From positions 1-64,000 of the forward strand of contig CALZYE010000008.1 in NCBI GenBank assembly GCA_945830395.1: 64,000 nt of DNA, read 5' to 3'. Below the pieces are notes generated by a model, which did not search any database, had not been told where the DNA came from, and saw only the letters and a program-made list of their open reading frames with translations. Position numbers and translations under genes: made by a program. This document shows, piece after piece, positions 8,939-17,168 of the stretch (positions are counted from its first letter, which is position 1; every line of letters begins with the position of its first letter). This DNA comes from an uncultured Clostridia bacterium (GTDB lineage Bacteria; Bacillota; Clostridia; Peptostreptococcales; Anaerovoracaceae).

Positions 8939-9096
8939 GTTCTTCATTGTGCATGTTTCCCGACTTACGCATCTCCATTTTTTCTACCTTCCCGATTTCA
9001 CAGTGGCATCTCAGAAAAAACTACACGCTTACGGTGGCGGTTCCGTACAGGCTTCTCACCTGTTTCCATCTTAGCTTTTAAAATTATTAAAAGAAC
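8939..9096 (-). ncRNA. cobalamin (B12) riboswitch
   Basis: Minus strand contains ATGGAAACAGGTGAGAAGCC, ACCGCCACCGTAA, GATGCCACTGTGAAATCGGGAAGG and B12-box-like GCGTAAGTCGGGAAACATGC, closed by P1 GTTCTT/AAGAAC. Confidence 0.92.
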
Positions 9097-9199
9097 ACTG
9101 ATATTCAACTGTTAACTGTCTATTTTTCTGCTCATTTCACTTCTTTTTATGCTATCACAAATAATTGTAAATATCAAGCAAATTAACAGTTACTATCAG

Positions 9200-9218
9200 A
9201 AAAAAACGGTCTATCCGT
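9200..9218 (-). terminator. terminator of the eut operon
   Basis: Minus ACGGATAGACCGTTTTTTTC immediately after the PduL-like stop; preceded by a second small hairpin ACAAC/GTTGT (9221-9237). Confidence 0.7.
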
Positions 9219-9253
9219 CAACAACTATTTTTGTTGTGAAACTAAACAAAGAG

Positions 9254-9919
9254 CTATTTCACTATTTTTACTTTGCTTGAATTGCTCAGTCCCAAGGCAT
9301 TGGCTTCTTCCGTGTCCACATGACAATCCAGTTTGGATTTATCATTTGCCCTGATTATCACATTATTCAATACTCCTCCTCTTTCTCCGAGAACTTCGAT
9401 AGAAACAATTTCTCCGTCGCATACCCCAAACCTCTTTGCATCCTCCAAGGTCATGTGAATATGTCTCTTTGCAACTATTGCTGATTCCCTTGCATACACC
9501 GATCCGCATGGTCCTACTATAGTTACATCAGCTGCTCCCTTCAAATTTCCTGAGAGCCTTACGGGAGCCTTGATTCCCAGCTTAAAATTGTCTGCTGAAA
9601 GCAATTCAACCTGACTTGCGGCCCTTACGGGTCCAAGCACTCTAATCCTCTCTATGGAACCTTTTGGTCCTACCACCGTAACGGTTTCCTTACAGGCGAA
9701 CTGTCCCGTCTGAGACAGTTCCTTTGTAGGCGTTAACCTGTAACCTCTTCCGAAGCAAACTTCCAAATCTTCTCTGCTCAAGTGTATGTGCCTGTTAGAT
9801 ACGCCAACGGGAATGTTAAACCCATCGTTTTCCTCCGTTTCCTGCGAAGAAATATCTATCCCCTTTTCCTGTAAAACTTTAATCACAGCCTCCGTCATCT
9901 TATCTATGTCTCTGTTCAT
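9254..9919 (-). CDS. pduL: PduL-like phosphate acyltransferase (phosphotransacetylase of the microcompartment)
   Basis: IPVGVSNRHIHLSREDLEVCFG, AIVAKRHIHMTLEDAKRFG, DCHVDTEEANALG; N-terminal amphipathic helix. Confidence 0.92.
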   Translation of the reverse strand: MNRDIDKMTEAVIKVLQEKGIDISSQETEENDGFNIPVGVSNRHIHLSREDLEVCFGRGYRLTPTKELSQTGQFACKETVTVVGPKGSIERIRVLGPVRAASQVELLSADNFKLGIKAPVRLSGNLKGAADVTIVGPCGSVYARESAIVAKRHIHMTLEDAKRFGVCDGEIVSIEVLGERGGVLNNVIIRANDKSKLDCHVDTEEANALGLSNSSKVKIVK

Positions 9920-9920
9920 G

Positions 9921-11408
9921 TTACTGCTCCATAGCTTTTATCACTGCTGAAATCATATCTTTCAATTCATCTGCAGTAATCGATACATTGATACCGTCCT
10001 TATCTGTAATTCCGTTCCCGTGGTATTTCTGAAATATTTCATCTTTTTCGGCGAGAGTGTCCACATCTTTTATACCGTAAGCCAAAACTTTTTTGTTAAT
10101 CAGATGCATAGGTGTGACATTCTCAGACACGGAAGAGCCTCCGATAGTTCCGCATCCCAAGGTAAAAGAAGGAGCAAGTCCTGTGGACGCACCTGTACCG
10201 CCCTGTGTACCTCCTGTATTTACAAGAATTCTTGATGCAGGTTTGGATGCAAATTTAAGTGCCATATCAGGACATTCTGTATGGATATTCATGGTATGTC
10301 CTATTCCGTTCTGCAATAGCTTTATGGACAATTCACAGGCTTCTTTCCAATCTTCTGCCGTATAAAATGCAAGTACGGTCGTGAGTTTTTCATAGGAAAG
10401 GGGATTTCCTGCTCCAACTCCTGTCTGTCTTCCTATAAGTATCCTTGTGCCGTCAGGGATTGAGATTCCTGCAGCCTCTGCAATAACTTCAGGACTTTTT
10501 GCAACAAATTTCGCATTCATGGCATGACCGTTCTTAAACAAAAGGTCACACACCTTGTCTGTTTCTTCATCAGACATGAAGTAGCCCCCCTGAGCCTTCA
10601 GTTCGGAAATTACCTCTGTTTCATTTGCCTTTTCGCATATAATTGATTGTTCAGATGCACAAACGGTTCCGTTGTCAAATGTCTTGCTTGCCATAATCTT
10701 TTTTACAGCTTCTCTGACATTTGCGGATTTTTCTATATATGACGGTGAATTTCCCGCTCCCACTCCTATCGCCGGCTTTCCTGCGCTGTATGCGGCCTTG
10801 ACCATTCCGGGACCGCCTGTTGCAATGATAAGTTTTACATCCTCTGCATGCATCAGCTCATTTGTGGCTTCAATGGATAGCGTCTTTAGGCATCCGATGG
10901 AGTTCTTCGGCGCTCCTGCCTCCACCGCCGCCATCTCCATAAGCTCGGCAGCGCGAAGAGTGCATCTTGCCGCAGAGGGGTGCGGTGAAAATACAATTGG
11001 ATTTCTCGCTTTCATCGCAATTATGGATTTAAAAAGTACGGTGGATGTCGGATTGGTAGAAGGTACAATTCCCATAACCAAACCTACGGGAACTGCAAGA
11101 GTTACCGTCCTCTTTTCTTTGTCTTCTTCGATTATCCCTGCAGTTTTCATATCCCTGATGTAATCATAAAGAAGTCCTGATGCCATATGGTTTTTGTAAA
11201 CCTTATCATTTACAATTCCAAAACCCGTGTCTTCTACAGCCATCTGCGCAAGCTCAAAAGCGTGTTCCTCACCGACTCTCACCATATTCCTGATGATTTT
11301 ATCTATTTGTTCTTCCGTATAATCTTCTAAAGCTCTTGCGGCTTTTGCACCGAGAGAAGCTAAATTTCTTGCCTCCTGTATTGATTTCAAGTCCTTATCA
11401 AATTCCAT
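9921..11408 (-). CDS. eutE: acetaldehyde dehydrogenase (acetylating), EutE
   Basis: CoA-acylating ALDH motifs GAGNSPSYIEKSANVREAV, FDNGTVCASEQSIIC; position in eut operon. Confidence 0.93.
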   Translation of the reverse strand: MEFDKDLKSIQEARNLASLGAKAARALEDYTEEQIDKIIRNMVRVGEEHAFELAQMAVEDTGFGIVNDKVYKNHMASGLLYDYIRDMKTAGIIEEDKEKRTVTLAVPVGLVMGIVPSTNPTSTVLFKSIIAMKARNPIVFSPHPSAARCTLRAAELMEMAAVEAGAPKNSIGCLKTLSIEATNELMHAEDVKLIIATGGPGMVKAAYSAGKPAIGVGAGNSPSYIEKSANVREAVKKIMASKTFDNGTVCASEQSIICEKANETEVISELKAQGGYFMSDEETDKVCDLLFKNGHAMNAKFVAKSPEVIAEAAGISIPDGTRILIGRQTGVGAGNPLSYEKLTTVLAFYTAEDWKEACELSIKLLQNGIGHTMNIHTECPDMALKFASKPASRILVNTGGTQGGTGASTGLAPSFTLGCGTIGGSSVSENVTPMHLINKKVLAYGIKDVDTLAEKDEIFQKYHGNGITDKDGINVSITADELKDMISAVIKAMEQ

Positions 11409-11423
11409 TTTTTTCCCTCCTGA

Positions 11424-11741
11424 TTATCTGCCAATCTTATCTAAAAGACCTTTTTCTTTTAAAACTTCCAGTACCGCCGCAACCACAACTTTCCGGCTGA
11501 TCTCATCGCTTTCATCCCCGCAAGAGATATCCTTTCCGGCTAAGTCTTCTAAAGCTTTCGTTTTCTCATGTCTTTGCGAAATATTGTCATAAGCTTCATT
11601 TGTACACACAAATTTGATGCCGGTATTTCTCGCTAAGTCCTTTGCTGACGGTGTTATTAAGGTATCATCATTTATCGGAAACTGTCTTAAGCCCTCCTTG
11701 GCAAAACCCTCTATAATCTTTGCTGTAATAAGTTTTTTCAT
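11424..11741 (-). CDS. small eut-associated protein (EutT/EutQ N-terminal-like region) with C-terminal encapsulation-type helix
   Basis: 105 aa; LITPSAKDLARNTGIKF and C-terminal SRKVVVAAVLEVLKEKGLLDKIGR. Confidence 0.55.
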   Translation of the reverse strand: MKKLITAKIIEGFAKEGLRQFPINDDTLITPSAKDLARNTGIKFVCTNEAYDNISQRHEKTKALEDLAGKDISCGDESDEISRKVVVAAVLEVLKEKGLLDKIGR

Positions 11742-11777
11742 TGTTTCATCCCCTTCACACTGAAAATATATTAGATG

Positions 11778-12326
11778 TTAATATAATCTTTCCACCAGTT
11801 TTTTTGACGGTGATGGAATAACCTCCGCATTGATGAGCATTCCGTTTCCGCCGATAATATTTTTTCCGGCATCAACGCCTGCCTCAACTGCCGCTACATC
11901 GCCTGTGAAAGTAAAGTACGACCTTCCTCCCAGACCTGTACCAAGTCTTATTTCCAAAGCTTCAAGCTCTGCCGCCTTGAGAACCGCATCAGATGCGATT
12001 ACCATGGTTGCAAGTGAATACGATTCCAAGATGCCTATAGCCTGTATTTGTTCAGGCATCGTTGTGGATACAATCGCCGGGAAAACCCCCGGATGAACAT
12101 TGGGAATAACCATCTGATCTACTAAAAATTCGCCTGCGGCATTGACTCCGCTCTGTACCGAAGTCTCAACCGCCGATACATCACCATGTACAATAGCAAT
12201 GTACTTCCCCGGACATACTGAATTTGCGGTAACAATATCAACATCAGAGGTTTTAACCATCTGGTCTGCAGCATATATTCCACGAGCAATGCTGTTGAAT
12301 TCAATCATTCCTATCGCTTTTGCCAT
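11778..12326 (-). CDS. pduT: tandem BMC-domain shell protein, PduT-like
   Basis: Two BMC domains in 182 aa; ANSVCPGKY places a Cys at residue 38 as in the Fe-S-binding PduT. Confidence 0.85.
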   Translation of the reverse strand: MAKAIGMIEFNSIARGIYAADQMVKTSDVDIVTANSVCPGKYIAIVHGDVSAVETSVQSGVNAAGEFLVDQMVIPNVHPGVFPAIVSTTMPEQIQAIGILESYSLATMVIASDAVLKAAELEALEIRLGTGLGGRSYFTFTGDVAAVEAGVDAGKNIIGGNGMLINAEVIPSPSKKLVERLY

Positions 12327-12328
12327 CG

Positions 12329-13672
12329 TTAATTCCTCCTTATTTTGATAAAATTGTTTTCTATGGATTCAACTCTTCCTGCAATGCTGGAATGTACCGA
12401 TGCTCCCAGGGAATTTTCCGGAATTTCTCCGATTTTCTCTCCTGCCTCTACCATGTCTCCAATCTTTACCACAGGCAACGCAGAAGCTCCTACAAAGTCA
12501 TTGAGGGAGATTCCTACAAAGTCCGGCACTATCTCATTTTTTAAATCCAAAGGAGCCTTCACATCAAACCTCTGAATGTTTAATCTCGCTATTAATCTCT
12601 TGCTTGGCACGAGTCTGTACTCCCGCATTTCTCTCGGCTTAAACTCTTTGACGATAGCTTTGTGCTTTACACCCTTTTCTCTAAGTTTGGTCATGTAATA
12701 TGCATTCGCCATCTTAGGATTAATTCCGGCCGGACATGAGAAATACTCGCAAAGATTACACTGGCAGCAGGTCAATGCAACAGTTTTGCTTTCATCTGCC
12801 TCTAATCCGAAACCGACTGCTCTCACCATTTTGTGAGGGCTTGTACTGTGTCCCAGTAAAAATCTCGGACATAGATCTGTACACATCCTGCACTGCTCAC
12901 AGGCTGTTTTATTCATGAGAACCGCACTTCTCATAGTCTTCTTTTTCTTGTGAATCAAACTATGATTTTCCTCTAAAACTACAAGACCTTTAGTTTTTCT
13001 CGTTACAAAACCGTCGCGGTCGCACAGAAGAGGTCCCATCATAGGACCGCCGTCCACAACTTCATAACCGATGAGATCACTTCTTCCCGCAATTTCAAAG
13101 AGAATTTTCAACGGTGTTCCCACGGGAGTCTTAACCGTAACGGGATTCGGAACATCTCCGGCTATGGTCACATATTTTTCCGTAACCGGTTTGCCCTGCG
13201 AAGCATTAAAGACATTTAATGCAGTTTCGGTGTTGATAACGACACAGCCCACTGCAATGGGAATACCGGTTTCCGGCACAACTCTGCCTGTCAGTTCATA
13301 AACTAAAACCTGTTCATCTCCGGCAGGATAAATGTCCGGAAGTTCTCTGACTTCCATCTTATCTTCCAAACTGAGTTCTTTTATGTCCTTTCTCAAACTT
13401 TGAATAACATCTTTATGCTTAACCTTTATCCCTATTATTTTTTTCTTGGCACCGACTAACTCCCCTGCCATGTGAAGACCTGTAATCACTTCTTTTCCCT
13501 TAACTGCCATGAGCTGTTGGTCAACCCTGAGAAGGGGCTCACATTCTGCGCCGTTGAGAAGTATATATTCCGCATTTACATTTAGTTTCACATGGGTGGG
13601 AAATCCCGCACCGCCTGCGCCTATTACACCTGCATTTCTTATATTTTCAAGCAAATTCATCTTCTGCCTCAC
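12329..13672 (-). CDS. pduS: PduS/RnfC-like 4Fe-4S flavoprotein with SLBB domain
   Basis: GVIGAGGAGFPTHVKL N-terminus; CEQCRMCTDLCP and CCQCNLCEYFSCP clusters. Confidence 0.88.
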   Translation of the reverse strand: MRQKMNLLENIRNAGVIGAGGAGFPTHVKLNVNAEYILLNGAECEPLLRVDQQLMAVKGKEVITGLHMAGELVGAKKKIIGIKVKHKDVIQSLRKDIKELSLEDKMEVRELPDIYPAGDEQVLVYELTGRVVPETGIPIAVGCVVINTETALNVFNASQGKPVTEKYVTIAGDVPNPVTVKTPVGTPLKILFEIAGRSDLIGYEVVDGGPMMGPLLCDRDGFVTRKTKGLVVLEENHSLIHKKKKTMRSAVLMNKTACEQCRMCTDLCPRFLLGHSTSPHKMVRAVGFGLEADESKTVALTCCQCNLCEYFSCPAGINPKMANAYYMTKLREKGVKHKAIVKEFKPREMREYRLVPSKRLIARLNIQRFDVKAPLDLKNEIVPDFVGISLNDFVGASALPVVKIGDMVEAGEKIGEIPENSLGASVHSSIAGRVESIENNFIKIRRN

Positions 13673-13941
13673 TATACAATTTCCACTTCGCAGTCTTCGT
13701 CTATAATTCCTACAACTACCGCATCTACAGGAATGTTATCGTTTTCAAGCATCTTTCTGGCCGATGAACCTGTGGTTACTATCACTCTGTCACCTATTCC
13801 TGCGCTGATATTATCAACAACTACGATATGTTTTCCCACCTCTGTGCCTCCGATTACTTCAGCCAACATCAGTTTATATCCCTTCAACGCCTCAGCCTTT
13901 CTGGTTGCCCATATATTATCAATAAGTTTGGCCGTAATCAT
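13672..13941 (-). CDS. eutN: EutN/CcmL pentameric vertex protein (paralogue 2)
   Basis: 89 aa; IWATRKAEALKGYKLMLAEVI...DNISAGIGDRVIVTTGSSAR. Confidence 0.93.
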   Translation of the reverse strand: MITAKLIDNIWATRKAEALKGYKLMLAEVIGGTEVGKHIVVVDNISAGIGDRVIVTTGSSARKMLENDNIPVDAVVVGIIDEDCEVEIV

Positions 13942-14242
13942 TATACATCCCTTCTTTCAATTTATTCTCAATTTCAGACAGAGCATCGCTTACAGATGCC
14001 GTGTCTCCAAATATTGCCAACAATGTCATATGCTGCGGACAAAGTCCTTTGATGTCATAAACCGTCACGCCCGTTGCTTTTTCTGCAATATCTGCCGCAC
14101 AGACCATATCTATCATCTTTCCCTGCACCAGACCTATTGCATCAGCATCTTCCACCGGATTTTCTTTAAAAAATCCCATACGCCTTTTTATGAGTTCAAG
14201 GGTTCCCGGCGATGGTGACTTAATTATTCTGAATTCCATCAT
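13919..14242 (-). CDS. divergent BMC-domain protein, possibly circularly permuted EutS/PduU type
   Basis: 107 aa; IIKSPSPGTLELI before ADAIGLVQGKMIDMVCAADIAEKATGVTV. Confidence 0.65.
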   Translation of the reverse strand: MMEFRIIKSPSPGTLELIKRRMGFFKENPVEDADAIGLVQGKMIDMVCAADIAEKATGVTVYDIKGLCPQHMTLLAIFGDTASVSDALSEIENKLKEGMYNDYGQTY

Positions 14243-14255
14243 GTCACCTCACAAA

Positions 14256-15110
14256 TCAATCCATAATATCGGTGGTACAGCTCAGTGCTATGCCAAGAGG
14301 TGTAACAAACATAGGATCACCCGGTTTTAAAGTTTTAATTCCCGTGCTTTTTTCAATAATCTCCTCAATTCCCGTAAGGCAGCTGCTTCCTCCTACCAGT
14401 ATAATTTGTTCTATGTCGTAATTTTTTATGGAGTTTTCTATAATAGTTGCAATCTTTTGAACTACAGGCTTTACTACCGGTAAAATCTCTCTGTGATTAG
14501 ACTTGTCTCTCTTATATTTATCCGCTTCCTCAAATTTCATCCTATACGAGCCTGATAAAACAAGAGAAAAGTGTGTGCCTCCCGTGGGTTCATCATCTAC
14601 GGAAATAACCTCTCCGTCTTTTAGTATCGAAATCCCTGTGGTACCTCCTCCTATATCAACTACAGCACCGTTGGTGACTTTCAATACATTGTTTGCTGCC
14701 GTGGGCTCATCCAAGATATTAGTTACTTCAAAACCCGCTGCCTGTACCACATTTTTAACAGCACCGCCGTCCAAAGTATCAGTTCCCGGTGGAATTGCAC
14801 AGGCAGCATACAACAGTTCGGTGCCAAGTCTTTCTTCTATGTTCTTCTTCATGGACCTCACAATCTTTATAGCGCCTATATAATCAACGACCATTCCGTC
14901 TCTAACCACATCCGCATATTGATAAGCACCTGCAACCGGCTGATAATTTTCATCCAAAACCGCAACTACAACACAAGCCGTGCCAAGATCAACCCCTGTA
15001 TAGTATATTTTGGAACTGCCTTTTATCGGGTTATCTATAGTTTTTTCAAATGATTCAACAAAAGCATTACACTTTTGAAAATTGTTTGGCTGATTTTCCA
15101 TAGTAGTCAA
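14256..15110 (-). CDS. eutJ: EutJ, chaperonin-like (ParM/DnaK-type ATPase fold)
   Basis: YYTGVDLGTACVVVAVLD, GAVVDIGGGTTGISIL, IILVGGSSCLTGIEE. Confidence 0.92.
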   Translation of the reverse strand: MTTMENQPNNFQKCNAFVESFEKTIDNPIKGSSKIYYTGVDLGTACVVVAVLDENYQPVAGAYQYADVVRDGMVVDYIGAIKIVRSMKKNIEERLGTELLYAACAIPPGTDTLDGGAVKNVVQAAGFEVTNILDEPTAANNVLKVTNGAVVDIGGGTTGISILKDGEVISVDDEPTGGTHFSLVLSGSYRMKFEEADKYKRDKSNHREILPVVKPVVQKIATIIENSIKNYDIEQIILVGGSSCLTGIEEIIEKSTGIKTLKPGDPMFVTPLGIALSCTTDIMD

Positions 15111-15132
15111 AACTTTCGCCCTTTCTTTCCAT

Positions 15133-15168
15133 CAGGAGAAGGTGACATATTGTTGCCACCCCCTCCTG
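15133..15168. other. intra-operon stem-loop between eutQ and eutJ
   Basis: CAGGAGaaGGTGaC-atattgtt-GcCACCccCTCCTG; no U-tract in the minus direction. Confidence 0.6.
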
Positions 15169-15175
15169 CATATTT

Positions 15176-15691
15176 TTACTGCCAGTCTGCAGGATATACA
15201 AAGTATGCATATCTGGCAGTAGTAGATGTTTGGAAGTGTATATGACTGTCCTTAGGGATATAGATTATATCTCCCGGCTGCCCTTTAACAACTCTTCCGT
15301 CAATTTCAATTTCAAGTTCTCCGTCGATAACATAATCATATTCATCGTAGGTAAGTGTCCATTCAAAACTTGTATGATCAAGTTCCATGATTCCGCAGCC
15401 CATTCTGGGAGCTTCTTCCAAAGTAACGACATCTTTCAGATAGACACCCTCAGCACCGTTAAACTGTTCACATTTAACAGTAGATGGTCTGATTTTAATA
15501 ATCCCGCTCTTATCTTTCTCCTTTAGAAAATCGTCACCTGATTTTTTCTTCAAAGTTTCTTCAACTACCTTGGCGATGATGTCTTTCAACGCTTTTTCAT
15601 TAATTTCCATGTTAGCTGCCCTTTCTCTAAATACTCGTCTATTTTTCTTCGCCCTTTTTACCATCAACTTTGGCAAGGAGCATCGGTGCAA
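15176..15691 (-). CDS. eutQ: EutQ-like cupin
   Basis: MDHTSFEWTLTYDEYDYVIDGELEIEIDGRVVKGQPGDIIYIPKDSHIHF; start probably at MEINEKALKDII. Confidence 0.92.
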   Translation of the reverse strand: MHRCSLPKLMVKRAKKNRRVFRERAANMEINEKALKDIIAKVVEETLKKKSGDDFLKEKDKSGIIKIRPSTVKCEQFNGAEGVYLKDVVTLEEAPRMGCGIMELDHTSFEWTLTYDEYDYVIDGELEIEIDGRVVKGQPGDIIYIPKDSHIHFQTSTTARYAYFVYPADWQ

Positions 15692-16916
15692 GCATATTGG
15701 CCAAAATCAAAGCAGTTATTCCGGCAACAAGTTTTCCGACTATAACAGGGAAAATCATTTCGCTGTTAACACCTGCCGTAAATCCCAAATGATCTCCGAA
15801 TACGAAGGATGCGGAAACTGCGAAAGCTACATTCAGAAGTTTACCTTTGGCATTCATGTCTCCCATTATATTGAACATGGCGATATTGTTTGCAAGGGTT
15901 GCAATGAGTCCTGCCGAGCCTTCCTGATTCATTCCAAGCTTTCCGCCAATCTTTTCAAGAGGTTTTTCAAATGTCTTTGTAATCCATTTAACCATCGGAA
16001 ATGCGCCGATAAGCACTACTGCAATCTGTCCGCAAACCAAAAGTCCGGCTTCCAGAGGAACGACTCCGGCTGCATCAGGTTCCACCATCTTGTTAAACAA
16101 CGGGAACTTGATTCCTGTCTGATACTCAAATACGGCAATGGCAGTAAAGATGGTTATAATAACTGTAACTCCCGTACCGAATTTATTAAATCCGTTAATC
16201 ATTTTCTGTGGTGCAAACCACAGGCCTGCAACGATTAGCGCTGCAATTATGATTACAGGAATCAGGTTTACAAGAATAGTCATAATGTTAATCTTATATG
16301 GTGTCATATTCATTACAAGTCCGCCTACTATACATCCTATAGGAACTGTAATAAGACCTGCTAAAATACCTGCTCCCAAGTAGCTTCTATCCTCTTTTTT
16401 TATGATACTCAAAGCCACAGGGATTGTGAATACGATTGTCGGCCCCATCATGGTCCCGAGAATCAAACCTGAGAAATTACCGATTGTATCATTTGCCGCC
16501 ATTTCCATGGCAAGAGGGTACCCGCCCATGTCGCAGGCAAGAAGCGTCGTTGCAAACATGGAAGCATCGGCACCGAAAATTTCATAAATAGGTACAATGA
16601 TGGGTTTTAAAATAATTGCAAGTACCGGTGCTGCTGCTACAACTCCTGCCATTGCAATCGCCAAAGGGCCCATAGCGTTAAAGCCTTCATCAAACTGTTC
16701 GCCGTATCCCAGCTTATTTCCGCGGATTTTATCAACAGCTCCAACAATCATAAAAATCATCATTACCAAAATAATGATCTTGTTGATAGAGATTGTTGAA
16801 ACCCACTGGTTCAAACTGCCGGTGAATACACTTGCATCAGTGATGCTTTTAATTAGTTCATTAAACATTCTTTTTTCTATCCTTTCCGGGTAAAATTTAT
16901 ATTCCCGCAGATTCAT
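15639..16916 (-). CDS. eutH: EutH ethanolamine permease
   Basis: 425-aa polytopic protein in eut operon; DKIRGNKLGYGEQFDEGFNAMGPLAIAMAGV. Confidence 0.93.
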   Translation of the reverse strand: MNLREYKFYPERIEKRMFNELIKSITDASVFTGSLNQWVSTISINKIIILVMMIFMIVGAVDKIRGNKLGYGEQFDEGFNAMGPLAIAMAGVVAAAPVLAIILKPIIVPIYEIFGADASMFATTLLACDMGGYPLAMEMAANDTIGNFSGLILGTMMGPTIVFTIPVALSIIKKEDRSYLGAGILAGLITVPIGCIVGGLVMNMTPYKINIMTILVNLIPVIIIAALIVAGLWFAPQKMINGFNKFGTGVTVIITIFTAIAVFEYQTGIKFPLFNKMVEPDAAGVVPLEAGLLVCGQIAVVLIGAFPMVKWITKTFEKPLEKIGGKLGMNQEGSAGLIATLANNIAMFNIMGDMNAKGKLLNVAFAVSASFVFGDHLGFTAGVNSEMIFPVIVGKLVAGITALILANMLAPMLLAKVDGKKGEEK

Positions 16917-17154
16917 CTACAATCGCCACAATTGTGGCGTCCAAGGGAGGCTGATTCATTCCTTCACAGATTCTTGCACCACTGCCGCCTACTAAAACTA
17001 CCGTCTCGCCGATACCGGCTCCCAGTGTATCTGCTGCAACAACATATCTGTCACCTTCATTATTTAGAATTTTCACCGTAAGAAGCTTATACTTTGAAAG
17101 TGAATCCGCTTTTTGCGTTGCCCAAACCGAACCTGTTACTCTTCCTAAATCCAT
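16897..17154 (-). CDS. eutN: EutN/CcmL pentameric vertex protein (paralogue 1)
   Basis: 85 aa; VWATQKADSLSKYKLLTVKIL...DTLGAGIGETVVLVGGSGAR. Confidence 0.93.
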   Translation of the reverse strand: MDLGRVTGSVWATQKADSLSKYKLLTVKILNNEGDRYVVAADTLGAGIGETVVLVGGSGARICEGMNQPPLDATIVAIVDESAGI

Positions 17155-17168
17155 ACATCCCCACGACC

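Noticed and set aside
10672-11163. 163-aa plus-strand ORF inside eutE
   Set aside because: Antisense to conserved acetaldehyde dehydrogenase; no RBS or homology clues
13592-14218. 208-aa plus-strand ORF opposite eutN/BMC/pduS genes
   Set aside because: Antisense to three well-supported genes, no family motifs; typical shadow ORF
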